A stretch of 64,000 bases of DNA from Hyphomicrobiales bacterium (GCA_019075865.1 JAGXAN010000007.1:1-64000), one strand, 5' to 3'. Positions 18,039-26,329 are shown, counted from the first letter of the stretch. Notes: a model not told the origin generated them from the sequence alone. Translations and numbers: made by a program.

Positions 18039-18875
18039 ATGAGCGTATCGCCTCTACTTCAACCAGACCAGAACCCAGTGGCGTGGGACAATCACGTTCG
18101 CGTGTATGAAGAAACCTTTGAGCCGCTGACCCTGCAATTTGCAGCGGCGGCATTGGCAAGATTAGCGCCTTTGCACGGGAAATCTCTCATTGATGTGGGT
18201 GCGGGCGCGGGCGGCGCTGCGATCCTTGCCGCCCGCGAATGTGCCAAGGTCACCGCCATCGATGCCGCCAAGGGCATGGTCTTGCGGATAAACCAGCGGA
18301 CGCGCGAAAATGGATTGTCGAACCTCGAGGCTTGGCCGGCGGACGCGGCGCAATTGGCGTTTCCTGATGCGACATTTGACCTTGGCCTATCGGTTTTAGG
18401 GATCGTGCTTATGCCCAATGCCGAGCGCGGCATGGCTGAAATGCGCCGCGTGCTCAAACTTGGCTCAAAGGTTGCCTTGGTCACGTGGACGCAGCCCCAT
18501 CGCTATGAGCTGGCGGCGCGTTTGCGCGCGGCGATTGACAAGGTGCGCCCACAGCCTTTGTCGCAGGCGCCAAACCAGACCGGCCCCGCCCAATTGCGCT
18601 ACGTTGAGGCAGCCAACTTCCGTGCCCTGATTGAGAGCGCGCAATTCAAAGTTGAATCTATCGAGGTCGTGGAGGCTTGTCTGGAGGCAAAGGACGCCGA
18701 TTGGCTGGGCCAGAGATTGGCCTTCGCGCCCGGGCTTGCGGCGACGATTTCAGGACTGGAGCAGGATAAGTCGGCGGTCATCGAAGCCTTTGTCGCAGAC
18801 CTGCGTCAAGACTATGGGACTGGCCCAATAGCGCTAAGGGCTGTGGCTCATGTCGGGCTTGCCACCGCCTGTTAG
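18039..18875 (+). CDS. Class I SAM-dependent methyltransferase
   Basis: This 278-residue methyltransferase has motif I LIDVGAGAGGAAIL, the acidic tip VTAIDAAKGM of motif II, then AQLAFPDATFDLGLSV and the RVLKLGSKVALVTW of motif IV/V, as in the UbiE-like Methyltransf_11 group. The substrate cannot be read from sequence. No Shine-Dalgarno site precedes the ATG at 18039, so it may be translated from a very short leader; a TTG at 18021 in frame is an alternative. Position between the radical SAM block and the selenium importer genes suggests it acts in the same pathway, for example methylating a selenium- or sugar-containing product, but that is inference. Confidence 0.85.
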   Translation: MSVSPLLQPDQNPVAWDNHVRVYEETFEPLTLQFAAAALARLAPLHGKSLIDVGAGAGGAAILAARECAKVTAIDAAKGMVLRINQRTRENGLSNLEAWPADAAQLAFPDATFDLGLSVLGIVLMPNAERGMAEMRRVLKLGSKVALVTWTQPHRYELAARLRAAIDKVRPQPLSQAPNQTGPAQLRYVEAANFRALIESAQFKVESIEVVEACLEAKDADWLGQRLAFAPGLAATISGLEQDKSAVIEAFVADLRQDYGTGPIALRAVAHVGLATAC

Positions 18876-18959
18876 ACTGCTGTTCACGCAATGGTGAAGT
18901 GCCTTATTTCTATTTCTGGGTATGGTTTATTCGTGCAAATCAAGGATCGGGGGAAGTCA

Positions 18960-19829
18960 ATGGGTAAAGTGATTGGAGCGCTCGCCATTATGGCGAGCCT
19001 GTTGCAGGCACCAGCTTTTGCAGCGCAGGCGCCTGTGTTTGTTTTTACTGCCATACCTGACCAGGATGAGACCCGCCTCAATGAACGCTTTTCCAAGGTC
19101 GCGGATTACCTTCATGAGAAGCTGGGTATTGCCGTCAAATACGTGCCGGTAAAAAGCTACCCCGCCGCTGTCACGGCTTTTGTAAACGGGCAAGTGCAAT
19201 TGGCATGGTTTGGCGGCGTCACCGGCGTGCAAGCGCGTGCGCGCGTGCCTGGCTCCATGGCGATTGCCCAAGGCGCGGAGGACGACCATTTCAAAAGCTA
19301 TTTGATTGCCAATGCCAGCACCGGGCTCAAGCCTGCAGCCGATATTCCGACATCAATCGCCGGTAAAACGCTGGCATTTGGTGCGCGCACATCCACTTCC
19401 GGCAGTGTTATGCCCGAATATTATTTACGCAAGGCGTTTGGCGACAGGGCACCGGATAAGGTGTTCAGCCGCGTCGGGTTCACCGGCGATCATTCCCAAA
19501 CCATTCAAGCTGTGCAATCGGGGGCTTATCAATTGGGCTTTGTGGATTATTCGGTTTGGGATCTCGACCGCAAAGCTGGCAAAGTCGACGATAAAAAGGT
19601 TTCGGTGATTTGGGAAACCCCGCCATTTCCAGATTATCAGTGGACGGTGCGCGGCGATGCGGACGCGACATTTGGGGCAGGTTTCACGACAAAACTCACG
19701 CAAACCCTGCTTGCGATCACCGACAAGGACATTCTGGGTCGCTTTGGTCGCTCCAAATTTATACCCGCCACCAATGCGCAATATGCCCCGGTAGAGGCTG
19801 TCGCGAAAGCCGCGGGATTATTGGAATAG
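18960..19829 (+). CDS. PhnD-like binding protein of a putative selenate/selenite ABC importer
   Basis: This 289-residue periplasmic binding protein has a signal peptide ending near PAFA and the PhnD fold: FVFTAIPDQDETRLNERF at the mature N-terminus, then VQLAWFGGVTGVQAR and GFTGDHSQTIQAV. The AIPDQDETRL start matches the TIGR04553-type proteins named putative selenate ABC transporter binding protein, found next to selD genes, rather than true phosphonate binders. The start at 18960 follows GGGGGAAG; the frame continues 23 residues upstream without a signal sequence. The following ATPase, permease and SelD genes complete the expected neighbourhood. Confidence 0.85.
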   Translation: MGKVIGALAIMASLLQAPAFAAQAPVFVFTAIPDQDETRLNERFSKVADYLHEKLGIAVKYVPVKSYPAAVTAFVNGQVQLAWFGGVTGVQARARVPGSMAIAQGAEDDHFKSYLIANASTGLKPAADIPTSIAGKTLAFGARTSTSGSVMPEYYLRKAFGDRAPDKVFSRVGFTGDHSQTIQAVQSGAYQLGFVDYSVWDLDRKAGKVDDKKVSVIWETPPFPDYQWTVRGDADATFGAGFTTKLTQTLLAITDKDILGRFGRSKFIPATNAQYAPVEAVAKAAGLLE

Positions 19830-19833
19830 CCTA

Positions 19834-20553
19834 ATGGCAAAAGCGAATGCGGCTCCCATGACGGCTAAGGTTCACGAGACCGCGAGAGCTCACATGGCGA
19901 TTGCGGTTCATGAACCCAAGGTCGGCTATGGGGAAAAGCTGATCTTGGAGAATTTGGCGTTTACCATCGAAAGCGGAGAGCGTGTTGCCATTTTGGGGCG
20001 CTCCGGGGCCGGAAAATCAACTCTGCTGAATTTGATTTATGCCAAATGCGCGCCGCAAGCCGCATTGGTTCCGCAAGCGCACGCGCTGGTTCGCACGCTC
20101 AGCGTATTTCACAATGTCTATATGGGGCAGTTGGATCGCCATTCGACTTGGCGTAACTTGAGGACGTTGATCGTGCCCAACGCGGTTCAAAAAGCCGAGG
20201 TTGAGGCGATTTTAAGCCTAGTGGGGCTTTCAGAGTTTCTGTTTACGCCGACGGGCGCTTTGTCTGGCGGCCAGCAGCAACGTGTGTCGGTGGCGCGCGC
20301 GCTCTACAGCCAGCGGCCAATCCTGGTTGCTGATGAGCCTATTTCGGCGCTTGACCAAAGCCAGGGCGACCGATTACTGACCGCTCTGCGCCAGAGTTGT
20401 GACACTCTGGTGATTGCTTTGCATGATGTGCGGTTGGCTTTGGCCCATGCCACACGAATTATCGCCCTCGACAAAGGAATGGTTTGGCTGGACGCCCCCG
20501 CCAACACACTGCAATGGCACGATTTAGCCCCGCTTTATGAGACGTCTGCATGA
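19834..20553 (+). CDS. PhnC-like ABC ATPase, shortened, of the selenium importer
   Basis: This 239-residue ATPase has Walker A GRSGAGKST, the signature LSGGQQQRVSVARAL, Walker B ILVADEPISAL and the H-loop ALHDVRLAL. Between Walker A and the Q-loop (AALVPQAHALV) there are only about 16 residues, where PhnC proteins have about 45 or more; most of the antiparallel beta subdomain is therefore missing. The start at 19834 is uncertain; a second ATG at 19894 would remove a polar 20-residue extension. Its stop overlaps the permease start (ATGA at 20550). It presumably forms the motor of the importer with the flanking genes. Confidence 0.85.
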   Translation: MAKANAAPMTAKVHETARAHMAIAVHEPKVGYGEKLILENLAFTIESGERVAILGRSGAGKSTLLNLIYAKCAPQAALVPQAHALVRTLSVFHNVYMGQLDRHSTWRNLRTLIVPNAVQKAEVEAILSLVGLSEFLFTPTGALSGGQQQRVSVARALYSQRPILVADEPISALDQSQGDRLLTALRQSCDTLVIALHDVRLALAHATRIIALDKGMVWLDAPANTLQWHDLAPLYETSA

Positions 20554-22115
20554 AGATATGGGGCTTACCAGCGCCGCGCCTCAGCTATCTGCGGGTTAGC
20601 CTGGGTCTGGTTGCCCTCGCCTTTGCAGGGCTGATGTTGGCCGATATGCAGATCAGCGTCCAGCATCCTGGCGACGAATTGCGGCGGCTTTTATCTGGCT
20701 TTTTGCGACCGGATTTTTTAGCCATTAGCGTCAGCGCCCTGATCCGCACCGTGGCTTTTGCGGTTCTGGGGGTGGGGCTGGGTGGCAGCGTCGGATTTTT
20801 ATTTTCCATTGTATTTGCAAGGTCACGCATCGTGCGGATCACATGCGCCTTTTTGCGCTCGATTCATGAGTTATTCTGGGCTCTGTTGCTGATGCAAATA
20901 ACGGGCTTGTCGCCGCTGACCGGGGTTTTGGCGATCGCACTGCCGTATGCGGGCGTATTTGGCAAAGTATTTGCTGAATTGAACGAAGAGGCGGATCTGA
21001 GCGCTTTGCGTGTATTGCCTTCTGGCACTTCGACGCTTTCCGCATATTTTTATGCACGCCTGCCTGTATTGGCAAAACCGTTTGCTGATTACACATTGTA
21101 TCGGCTGGAATGCGGACTACGCTCGACATTGGTTTTGGGGTTCATCGGACTGCCAACCATTGGGTTCGATTTGGACAGCTATTTCAAGCAGGGGGATTAT
21201 GCCCAAGCTGGTGCTTTGCTGATGAGCTTCTATGCCCTGATAGCGACGCGGCGGTTATGGGCGCGGCCGCTCACGGTGCCATTTTTGCTTGTTGGTAGCT
21301 TTTTTTCCTTGCCAGCGGGCCTCAATGGCGGCTCGGCAATGGCCAATCTCGCTCGGTTTTTCGGGCATGATATTGTTCCGGCACCGCTTCGTCATGGTAA
21401 CCTGTCGAGCCTATCGCCATGGATGGATACAGCGGGTTGGCTGTGGCGCATTGGCAAGGGGCAGATTTTGCCTGGCCTGATTCACACATTGGTTTTGTCG
21501 CAAATAGCCCTGGTGGCTATGGCATTGATGTCTTTGGTGCTGTTTCCCTGGGTCTGCCTCCGGTTTGCGGGGCCTTTGGGTCGCCCATTGGGCCGAGCGC
21601 TTCTGGTTGTCGCGCGTTCGACGCCCGAATATATGCTGGCCTATGTGCTTTTGATGGTTTTTGGCCCCTCAATGTTGCCAGCCATACTCGCGCTCACCTT
21701 GCATAATGGTGCAGTGGTTGGTTATTTGATGGGCCGCCAAGCAGATGCACTGGTGTTTCGCCAAGATGCACCTTCGCGCCGTTTGGACCTCTATTTCTAT
21801 GAGGTGCTGCCAAGACTCTACGGTCAGTTTCTCGCTTATATCCTGTATCGGTGGGAAATTATTTTGCGCGAAAGTGCCATATTTGGAATACTTGGCGTCA
21901 CGACGCTGGGTTATTACGTGGATGCGGCGATTTCCGATCTAAAACTGGATGTCGCCTTTGTGCTGTTGCTGGCCACAGCTGCGCTTTCCATGACTGTGGA
22001 TTTTGGTTCTCGCTGGCTACGGGCCCAATTGCGAATTCAAGATTTTCCCCGCCGACTATCCCAAGAACGCATCGCCCCTCATTTGGAAAAGGCACAATTT
22101 TCATGGAAGGCGTAA
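20550..22115 (+). CDS. Double-domain PhnE-like ABC permease of the selenium importer
   Basis: This 521-residue membrane protein contains two permease units in tandem. The first (about 60-260) carries a loop near LNEEADLSALRVLPSGTSTLS, the second (about 300-500) has RSTPEYMLAYVLLMVFG and IILRESAIFGILGVTTLGYYVD. PhnE normally is a single unit that dimerises, so one fused chain would form the whole channel here. It overlaps the ATPase gene by four bases and the SelD-fusion gene by thirteen, which strongly supports a single operon from the binding protein to SelD. Confidence 0.87.
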   Translation: MKIWGLPAPRLSYLRVSLGLVALAFAGLMLADMQISVQHPGDELRRLLSGFLRPDFLAISVSALIRTVAFAVLGVGLGGSVGFLFSIVFARSRIVRITCAFLRSIHELFWALLLMQITGLSPLTGVLAIALPYAGVFGKVFAELNEEADLSALRVLPSGTSTLSAYFYARLPVLAKPFADYTLYRLECGLRSTLVLGFIGLPTIGFDLDSYFKQGDYAQAGALLMSFYALIATRRLWARPLTVPFLLVGSFFSLPAGLNGGSAMANLARFFGHDIVPAPLRHGNLSSLSPWMDTAGWLWRIGKGQILPGLIHTLVLSQIALVAMALMSLVLFPWVCLRFAGPLGRPLGRALLVVARSTPEYMLAYVLLMVFGPSMLPAILALTLHNGAVVGYLMGRQADALVFRQDAPSRRLDLYFYEVLPRLYGQFLAYILYRWEIILRESAIFGILGVTTLGYYVDAAISDLKLDVAFVLLLATAALSMTVDFGSRWLRAQLRIQDFPRRLSQERIAPHLEKAQFSWKA

Positions 22116-24436
22116 AAGACCCGATCCTTAAGGACATCGTGCTCCTTGGCGCAGGTCACGCGCATATTGCGGTATTGCGCATGTTTGGGATGAAGCCGCT
22201 TGCTGGCACCCGCATCACGCTGATAACGCGCGAGGTGGAAACGCCCTATTCTGGCATGTTGCCAGGCCTGATTGCTGGCGACTACAGCTTTGATGAAGCC
22301 CATATCGATACGGGCCCGCTGGCCCGTTTTGCCAGGGCGAGGTTATATAAAGACGAGGCGACAGGTTTGGATTTGGCAAATCAATACGTCATCTGCCAAA
22401 ATCGTCCGCCCGTGCGCTATGACGTGCTGTCGATTGATATTGGCTCGCGCCCCAATACTTTGGGGGTGCCGGGAGCCGCGCAACACGCCATTGCGGTGAA
22501 GCCGATTGATCGGTTTTTGCCGCGCTTTGAAGCGATGCGCACGCAAGTATTGGCAAACGGCGGACGCGCCCATATTGCGTTGGTGGGGGCTGGCGCGGCG
22601 GGCGTCGAGCTGATTTTGGCCGTGGCACACCGCCTGCGCGCGGATGTTAAAAATGCAGGATATGACACGGCGGGTCTTCATTTTTGCCTGATTACGGGCG
22701 GTGAAAACATATTGACGCAAATGCCTGCGGCTTTTCAGGCCGCATTTGAGCGTGAACTTGGCGCGCGCGGCATTCAGATCCGCACCAAAACCCGTGCGAT
22801 TTCGCTTGAGCCTGGTTGGCTTCATGTCAACCAAGGCTCGCCGATCCGCGCCGATCATGTGCTGTGGACGACCGAGGCCGCAGCGGCCGAATGGCTTCCG
22901 GCGACCGGTCTGGCGCTGGATGCGCGCGGATTTATTCAAGTGGGCGCAGATTTGCGGGCCTTGGGACAAAGCCATGTGTTTGCGGTTGGTGATACCGCCG
23001 ATTTCACGCCGCGCGCGCTGCCCAAATCCGGGGTTTACGCCGTGCGTGCGGGGCCGGTTCTGGCCCGAAACATCCGCGCGCTGCTGACGGGCGCAAAGCT
23101 TCGCGCCTTTAAGCCGCAAGCGCGCGCCATGTATCTGGTTTCCACTTCCGAGGGGCGCGCCTATGGCACCCGCAATGGGTTGGTTTTTTCCGGGGACTGG
23201 GTTTGGCGGTGGAAAGACGCGATTGACCGCAAATTTATGAGGAAATTCCAGATATTGCCGGAAATGCACCTTGCCGCTGCGGCAAAAGCCTCGCCACTGG
23301 CCGACAAGCAAGCGGTGGCTGCCATTTCAGCGCTTGCCATGCGCTGTGGTGGCTGCGGCGCGAAAGTGGGTGCCAATGTGCTATCACGCGCTTTGGGGTC
23401 TATCATACCCTTGGCGCGCAGCGACGTCATTATCGGCCTGAATGCGCCCGATGATGCGGCTATTGTGGACAGCGGCGGCCCCAAATTATCCGTCCACAGC
23501 GTCGATTATTTCCGGGCCATCATCGATGATCCGTATTTATTTGGCAAAATTGCTGCCAACCATGCCTTGGGTGACATTTTTGCCATGGGGGCGGAGCCAC
23601 AAACGGCATTGGCGATTGCCACGATCCCCTATGGGCTCGAACGCCAGGTTGAAGCCGACCTCTCGGCGATGATGGCCGGGGCCAATGAAGTGCTTTCCGC
23701 CGCAGGTTGCGCCTTGGCGGGTGGCCATACCAGTGAAGGTGCCGAGCTTTCGTTGGGTTTTGCGATCAACGGGCTTGTCTCCCGCAATTTGGCCTTGCGC
23801 AAGGGCGGAATGCAGGCGGGCAACAGCCTTATATTGACCAAACCGATCGGCACGGGCACCTTGCTGGCCGCCGATATGCGCGGCAAGGCCAAAGCCAGAT
23901 GGACGTTTGGCGCGATTGAGCACATGATCCAGTCCAATGCGATGGCTGCCAAAATCATTGCCGCCCACGGTGCCACCGCCGCCACAGACGTCACCGGCTT
24001 TGGCTTGCTTGGGCATTTGGTAGAAATGACGAAGGCCAGCGGCGTCGATGCGACGCTGTATTTGGCCAGCCTGCCCCTGTTGGAGGGAGCCAGGGAGACT
24101 TTGGCGGCGGGGATTTTCTCGTCCCTGCAACCTGAAAATGTGCGGCTGCGCCGTGCCATTCATGATTTGGAGAGCGCGGCCCAAATGGCGCTATATCCGA
24201 TATTATTTGATCCACAGACGGCTGGTGGCTTGCTGGTTAGCCTGCCCAGCGCGCGAGCCAAAGATTGCATTCGCGCGTTGCAAGAGGGGGGCTATCCCCA
24301 TGCTGCCATGATCGGACATATTGATGCGCTGAGCGACACTCTGGCGCCGATCCACATTTTTGAAGGGGCGATGCCAACCCCTGACATAAGTAACCAAACA
24401 CTCAATAGGGAGCCTGCCAATGAACCCGTTTTCTGA
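22103..24436 (+). CDS. selD: Pyridine-nucleotide oxidoreductase-selenide,water dikinase fusion
   Basis: This is a 777-residue fusion. Residues 1 to about 390 form an NDH-2-like FAD/NAD(P) oxidoreductase (IVLLGAGHAHIAVLR, YSGMLPGLIAGDY, IALVGAGAAGVELILAV, FAVGDTADFTP), the TIGR03169-type domain known to precede SelD. Residues about 405-777 are SelD, which makes selenophosphate from selenide and ATP. Its active-site region is MRCGGCGAKVG, with Cys418 at the catalytic Cys/Sec position and another cysteine at 415; the DDAAIV, GGHTSEGAEL and TDVTGFGLLGHL motifs are intact. The oxidoreductase may deliver reduced selenium to SelD. The start at 22103 overlaps the permease gene; the longer upstream frame is permease sequence. 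No selA, selB, selU or tRNA-Sec is in the window, so the selenophosphate consumer is unknown. Confidence 0.95.
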   Translation: MEGVKDPILKDIVLLGAGHAHIAVLRMFGMKPLAGTRITLITREVETPYSGMLPGLIAGDYSFDEAHIDTGPLARFARARLYKDEATGLDLANQYVICQNRPPVRYDVLSIDIGSRPNTLGVPGAAQHAIAVKPIDRFLPRFEAMRTQVLANGGRAHIALVGAGAAGVELILAVAHRLRADVKNAGYDTAGLHFCLITGGENILTQMPAAFQAAFERELGARGIQIRTKTRAISLEPGWLHVNQGSPIRADHVLWTTEAAAAEWLPATGLALDARGFIQVGADLRALGQSHVFAVGDTADFTPRALPKSGVYAVRAGPVLARNIRALLTGAKLRAFKPQARAMYLVSTSEGRAYGTRNGLVFSGDWVWRWKDAIDRKFMRKFQILPEMHLAAAAKASPLADKQAVAAISALAMRCGGCGAKVGANVLSRALGSIIPLARSDVIIGLNAPDDAAIVDSGGPKLSVHSVDYFRAIIDDPYLFGKIAANHALGDIFAMGAEPQTALAIATIPYGLERQVEADLSAMMAGANEVLSAAGCALAGGHTSEGAELSLGFAINGLVSRNLALRKGGMQAGNSLILTKPIGTGTLLAADMRGKAKARWTFGAIEHMIQSNAMAAKIIAAHGATAATDVTGFGLLGHLVEMTKASGVDATLYLASLPLLEGARETLAAGIFSSLQPENVRLRRAIHDLESAAQMALYPILFDPQTAGGLLVSLPSARAKDCIRALQEGGYPHAAMIGHIDALSDTLAPIHIFEGAMPTPDISNQTLNREPANEPVF

Positions 24437-25079
24437 TGCCTTAAAATTTCTGACCGCCAATACCGGTGATTATAACGCCTTGGGGGGATGGAAATATCTT
24501 ATTTTAGCGATCTTTTATGCGCTGATCTTCGGCAGTCTGGCGCTTGCAATCGTCAATTGGCGAGAGGATGCCAGCCAGCGCACGCCACGTAACCTCGCCC
24601 TTGCCTTGGTGAGAATTTTGATTGGCTGCATGTGGTTTGAAGGCATGTTGTGGAAACTGCCATTTTCGCATGACAATGGCCTCTATTATTGGATGCAGCA
24701 AATGGCTGGGCGCGCCGCCTTTGCGTGGCACCGCGATCTGGTAGCCCACGTATTATTGCCGAATTTTGAATTGTTGAACCCGATTATATTCCTGGCCGAA
24801 TTGGGTTTTGCCGCCGCGCTTATCCTGGGGCTGTTTGTGCGTCTGGCCAGCCTCGTCGCCATCGGCTTTACCCTCAACCTCTGGCTGGGGATTTATCAAA
24901 ATCGCGGCAATGACCCGGCTGAATGGTCGTGGAGCTATATGTTTTTGGCGCTATTGCTTTTAATGTTTATTCTGGATGCAGCGGGGCGCGCGTTGGGGGC
25001 CGACGCATGGCTGGCCCGAAACATTGCCAGTGTGCGCGATGGCCAGGGCCTGGGACGTTGGGCGAAACTTGCGGGCTGA
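24420..25079 (+). CDS. DoxX-family membrane protein
   Basis: This 219-residue membrane protein has four or five helices. The central part (LALVRILIGCMWFEGMLWKLPF) and the later ELGFAAALILGLFVRLASLVAI resemble the DoxX/DoxD group, which includes the small subunit of thiosulfate:quinone oxidoreductase and other quinone-linked redox partners. It starts behind GGGAG and overlaps the end of the SelD-fusion gene by 17 bases, so it is part of the selenium operon. A role in handling reduced sulfur or selenium together with the oxidoreductase domain is plausible but unproven. Confidence 0.75.
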   Translation: MNPFSDALKFLTANTGDYNALGGWKYLILAIFYALIFGSLALAIVNWREDASQRTPRNLALALVRILIGCMWFEGMLWKLPFSHDNGLYYWMQQMAGRAAFAWHRDLVAHVLLPNFELLNPIIFLAELGFAAALILGLFVRLASLVAIGFTLNLWLGIYQNRGNDPAEWSWSYMFLALLLLMFILDAAGRALGADAWLARNIASVRDGQGLGRWAKLAG

Positions 25080-25200
25080 CAAGCGTATGCGACAGGTTTT
25101 GGGTAAACGCGCGGCTGGCTATTTTTTCCGAGTGACATTGGGCTGATATAGCCCAGTGTCGAAAGCATTCGCCGAGGGTCGCAGGCGCTTAACCCATCGA

Positions 25201-25626
25201 TCACCTCATCCCGCGCTGCCCGGCGTGTGTGGAAGCCGGATTTGCAATCCTCTGGAATACAACGGTACGACCAAACATGATCGCAAAACATATCGCCGCG
25301 ATGGCGCCACTGAGTGCGCCGCCGCCGATCAGCGGGATATGAGCCGCACTCGCGCGCGGAAGCCCGAAACCTATGGGTAAGGCAATTCCGCCGACGACCG
25401 CGAACCAAAATTGGGCCCGCGCGAGACGGTGTTGCCCCAGTTCGGGAAAGGCATTGTGGATAAGGCCATATAGTGTGAGCGTCACCCAGCCAAACAAATT
25501 GAGATGGACGTGCGTGGGCAGCAACGCCAAGTTACCACCCATAGGGGTCATGAACCAAAAGCCCACGCTTATGCCAGCCAGCAGGCAGAGCAACCCAACA
25601 GCGATAAACCACACGTGATAGCGCAT
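25201..25626 (-). CDS. Small heme-copper-oxidase-like membrane protein
   Basis: This 141-residue protein has four membrane helices. The second helix carries THVHLNLFGWVTLTLYGLIH, which resembles the histidine-containing helices of CcoN/NorB-type oxidase subunit I. The rest of a catalytic subunit, including the copper ligands, is absent. Small homologues of this kind occur in alphaproteobacteria as uncharacterised proteins. The ATG at 25626 follows GGGAGAG; a GTG one codon earlier is possible. It converges on the DoxX-like gene, with 121 bases between them. The function is unknown; heme binding by the paired histidines is a testable inference. Confidence 0.7.
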   Translation of the reverse strand: MRYHVWFIAVGLLCLLAGISVGFWFMTPMGGNLALLPTHVHLNLFGWVTLTLYGLIHNAFPELGQHRLARAQFWFAVVGGIALPIGFGLPRASAAHIPLIGGGALSGAIAAICFAIMFGRTVVFQRIANPASTHAGQRGMR

Positions 25627-25879
25627 CACTCTCTCCCATGATCCCGCACGTCTGTGTCCAAAAAAAACGATTTGATGTTGGAGTCAATGCTGGCGCATGA
25701 ATCAGCATCAAATTGGGTCCCCGTCTCGAAACCCAGCTAAGGTGTTGTGGAATCAGCTGCATGTGCGCAATTTGTGGGGTTCCGATCGGCGCTGATTGGT
25801 AGACCAGTTTTCTTCCGAATTCACTCAATGGATCAATAGGTTGGTGCAGGTATGCGTGGGGTTCCGCTTCGATGCTGAA

Positions 25880-26050
25880 TCACACATTCGGCTTTCCGGA
25901 AAGAATATGATGCGAGATCGACCAGGCCAGAACAACCATACCCGTCATTTTGGATGCCAAATTGGCATCAATCGTACGCGAATAGGCGAACTTCCCCGTA
26001 TCCTTGCGGCGTATGAGATAAGGTAGTCCAGATGACGTGGGACGGGGCAT
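25880..26050 (-). pseudogene. N-terminal fragment of a tyrosine-recombinase (integrase) gene
   Basis: The frame reads MPRPTSSGLPYLIRRKDTG, then KFAYSRTIDANL, about 56 residues before a stop. This resembles the first residues of alphaproteobacterial phage-type integrases, which open with a short beta-hairpin of the form YLIRR..TGKFAYSR. The core-binding and catalytic domains are missing: after the stop at 25880 the same frame is open for over 300 bases but shows no integrase motifs. The fragment reads away from the 3' end of the tRNA-Gly gene about 110 bases off, which is where integrases of tRNA-integrating elements normally sit. The identification rests on a short stretch and is moderate. 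Confidence 0.45.
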
Positions 26051-26069
26051 GGAGCGGCACCGAGTTATG

Positions 26070-26093
26070 ACCGGAATTATAACCGGAATTATA
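26070..26093. repeat. 12 bp direct repeat, two copies
   Basis: ACCGGAATTATA occurs twice in a row (26070-26081 and 26082-26093) and is followed by ACC, the start of a third copy. It lies between the integrase remnant and the tRNA-Gly gene. It could be an arm-type binding site for an integrase or simple slippage; nothing decides between these. Confidence 0.6.
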
Positions 26094-26160
26094 ACCAAAA
26101 GGCCATCCCGGTCGTTACTTTCGACTTAAGTATAGCATTTTCAGGCACTTAAGGCAATTT

Positions 26161-26234
26161 TGGAGCGGGTGAAGGGAATCGAACCCTCGTCATTAGCTTG
26201 GAAGGCTATTGCTCTACCATTGAGCTACACCCGC
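26161..26234 (-). tRNA. tRNA-Gly (TCC)
   Basis: Reading the minus strand, the acceptor arm GCGGGTG pairs with CACCCGC. The D arm is followed by the anticodon loop CTTCCAA with anticodon TCC, the T loop GTTCGATTC is present, and the gene ends CTCCA with an encoded CCA. Total length is 74 nt. An integrase-like remnant lies just past its 3' end. Confidence 0.97.
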
Positions 26235-26329
26235 ATGTCGGCCACCAAACCAGGACCGGATTGGGCCGGCAGATTGGGGCCAGTATATCGGCCGGATTGG
26301 CCTTTTCAACCTGCTCTTGCGGCGGCAAC

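Larger units (their letters stand above)
25627..26160. other. Gene-poor stretch: mobile-element scar next to tRNA-Gly
   Basis: This 534-base stretch has no intact gene. It holds the integrase-like fragment at 25880-26050, a 12 bp direct repeat at 26070-26093 and an inverted repeat with arms ATTTGATG and CATCAAAT at 25670-25713. Open frames between 25532 and 25828 encode nothing recognisable. Its position at the 3' end of a tRNA gene and its lack of coding content suggest the decayed end of an integrated element. Confidence 0.5.

Noticed and set aside
25670-25713. FNR-like site or operator with arms ATTTGATG and CATCAAAT
   Set aside because: The arms are 28 bases apart and do not fit the TTGAT-N4-ATCAA spacing; the hairpin has no T-run.
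25532-25828. Minus-strand frame continuing after the integrase-fragment stop
   Set aside because: It is in the same frame but shows no recombinase motif and overlaps the start of the oxidase-like gene in another frame.
26161-26234. Direct repeat of the tRNA-Gly 3' end marking an island boundary to the left
   Set aside because: I looked near 12.9-13.1 kb and in the other intergenic gaps and found no second copy within the window.
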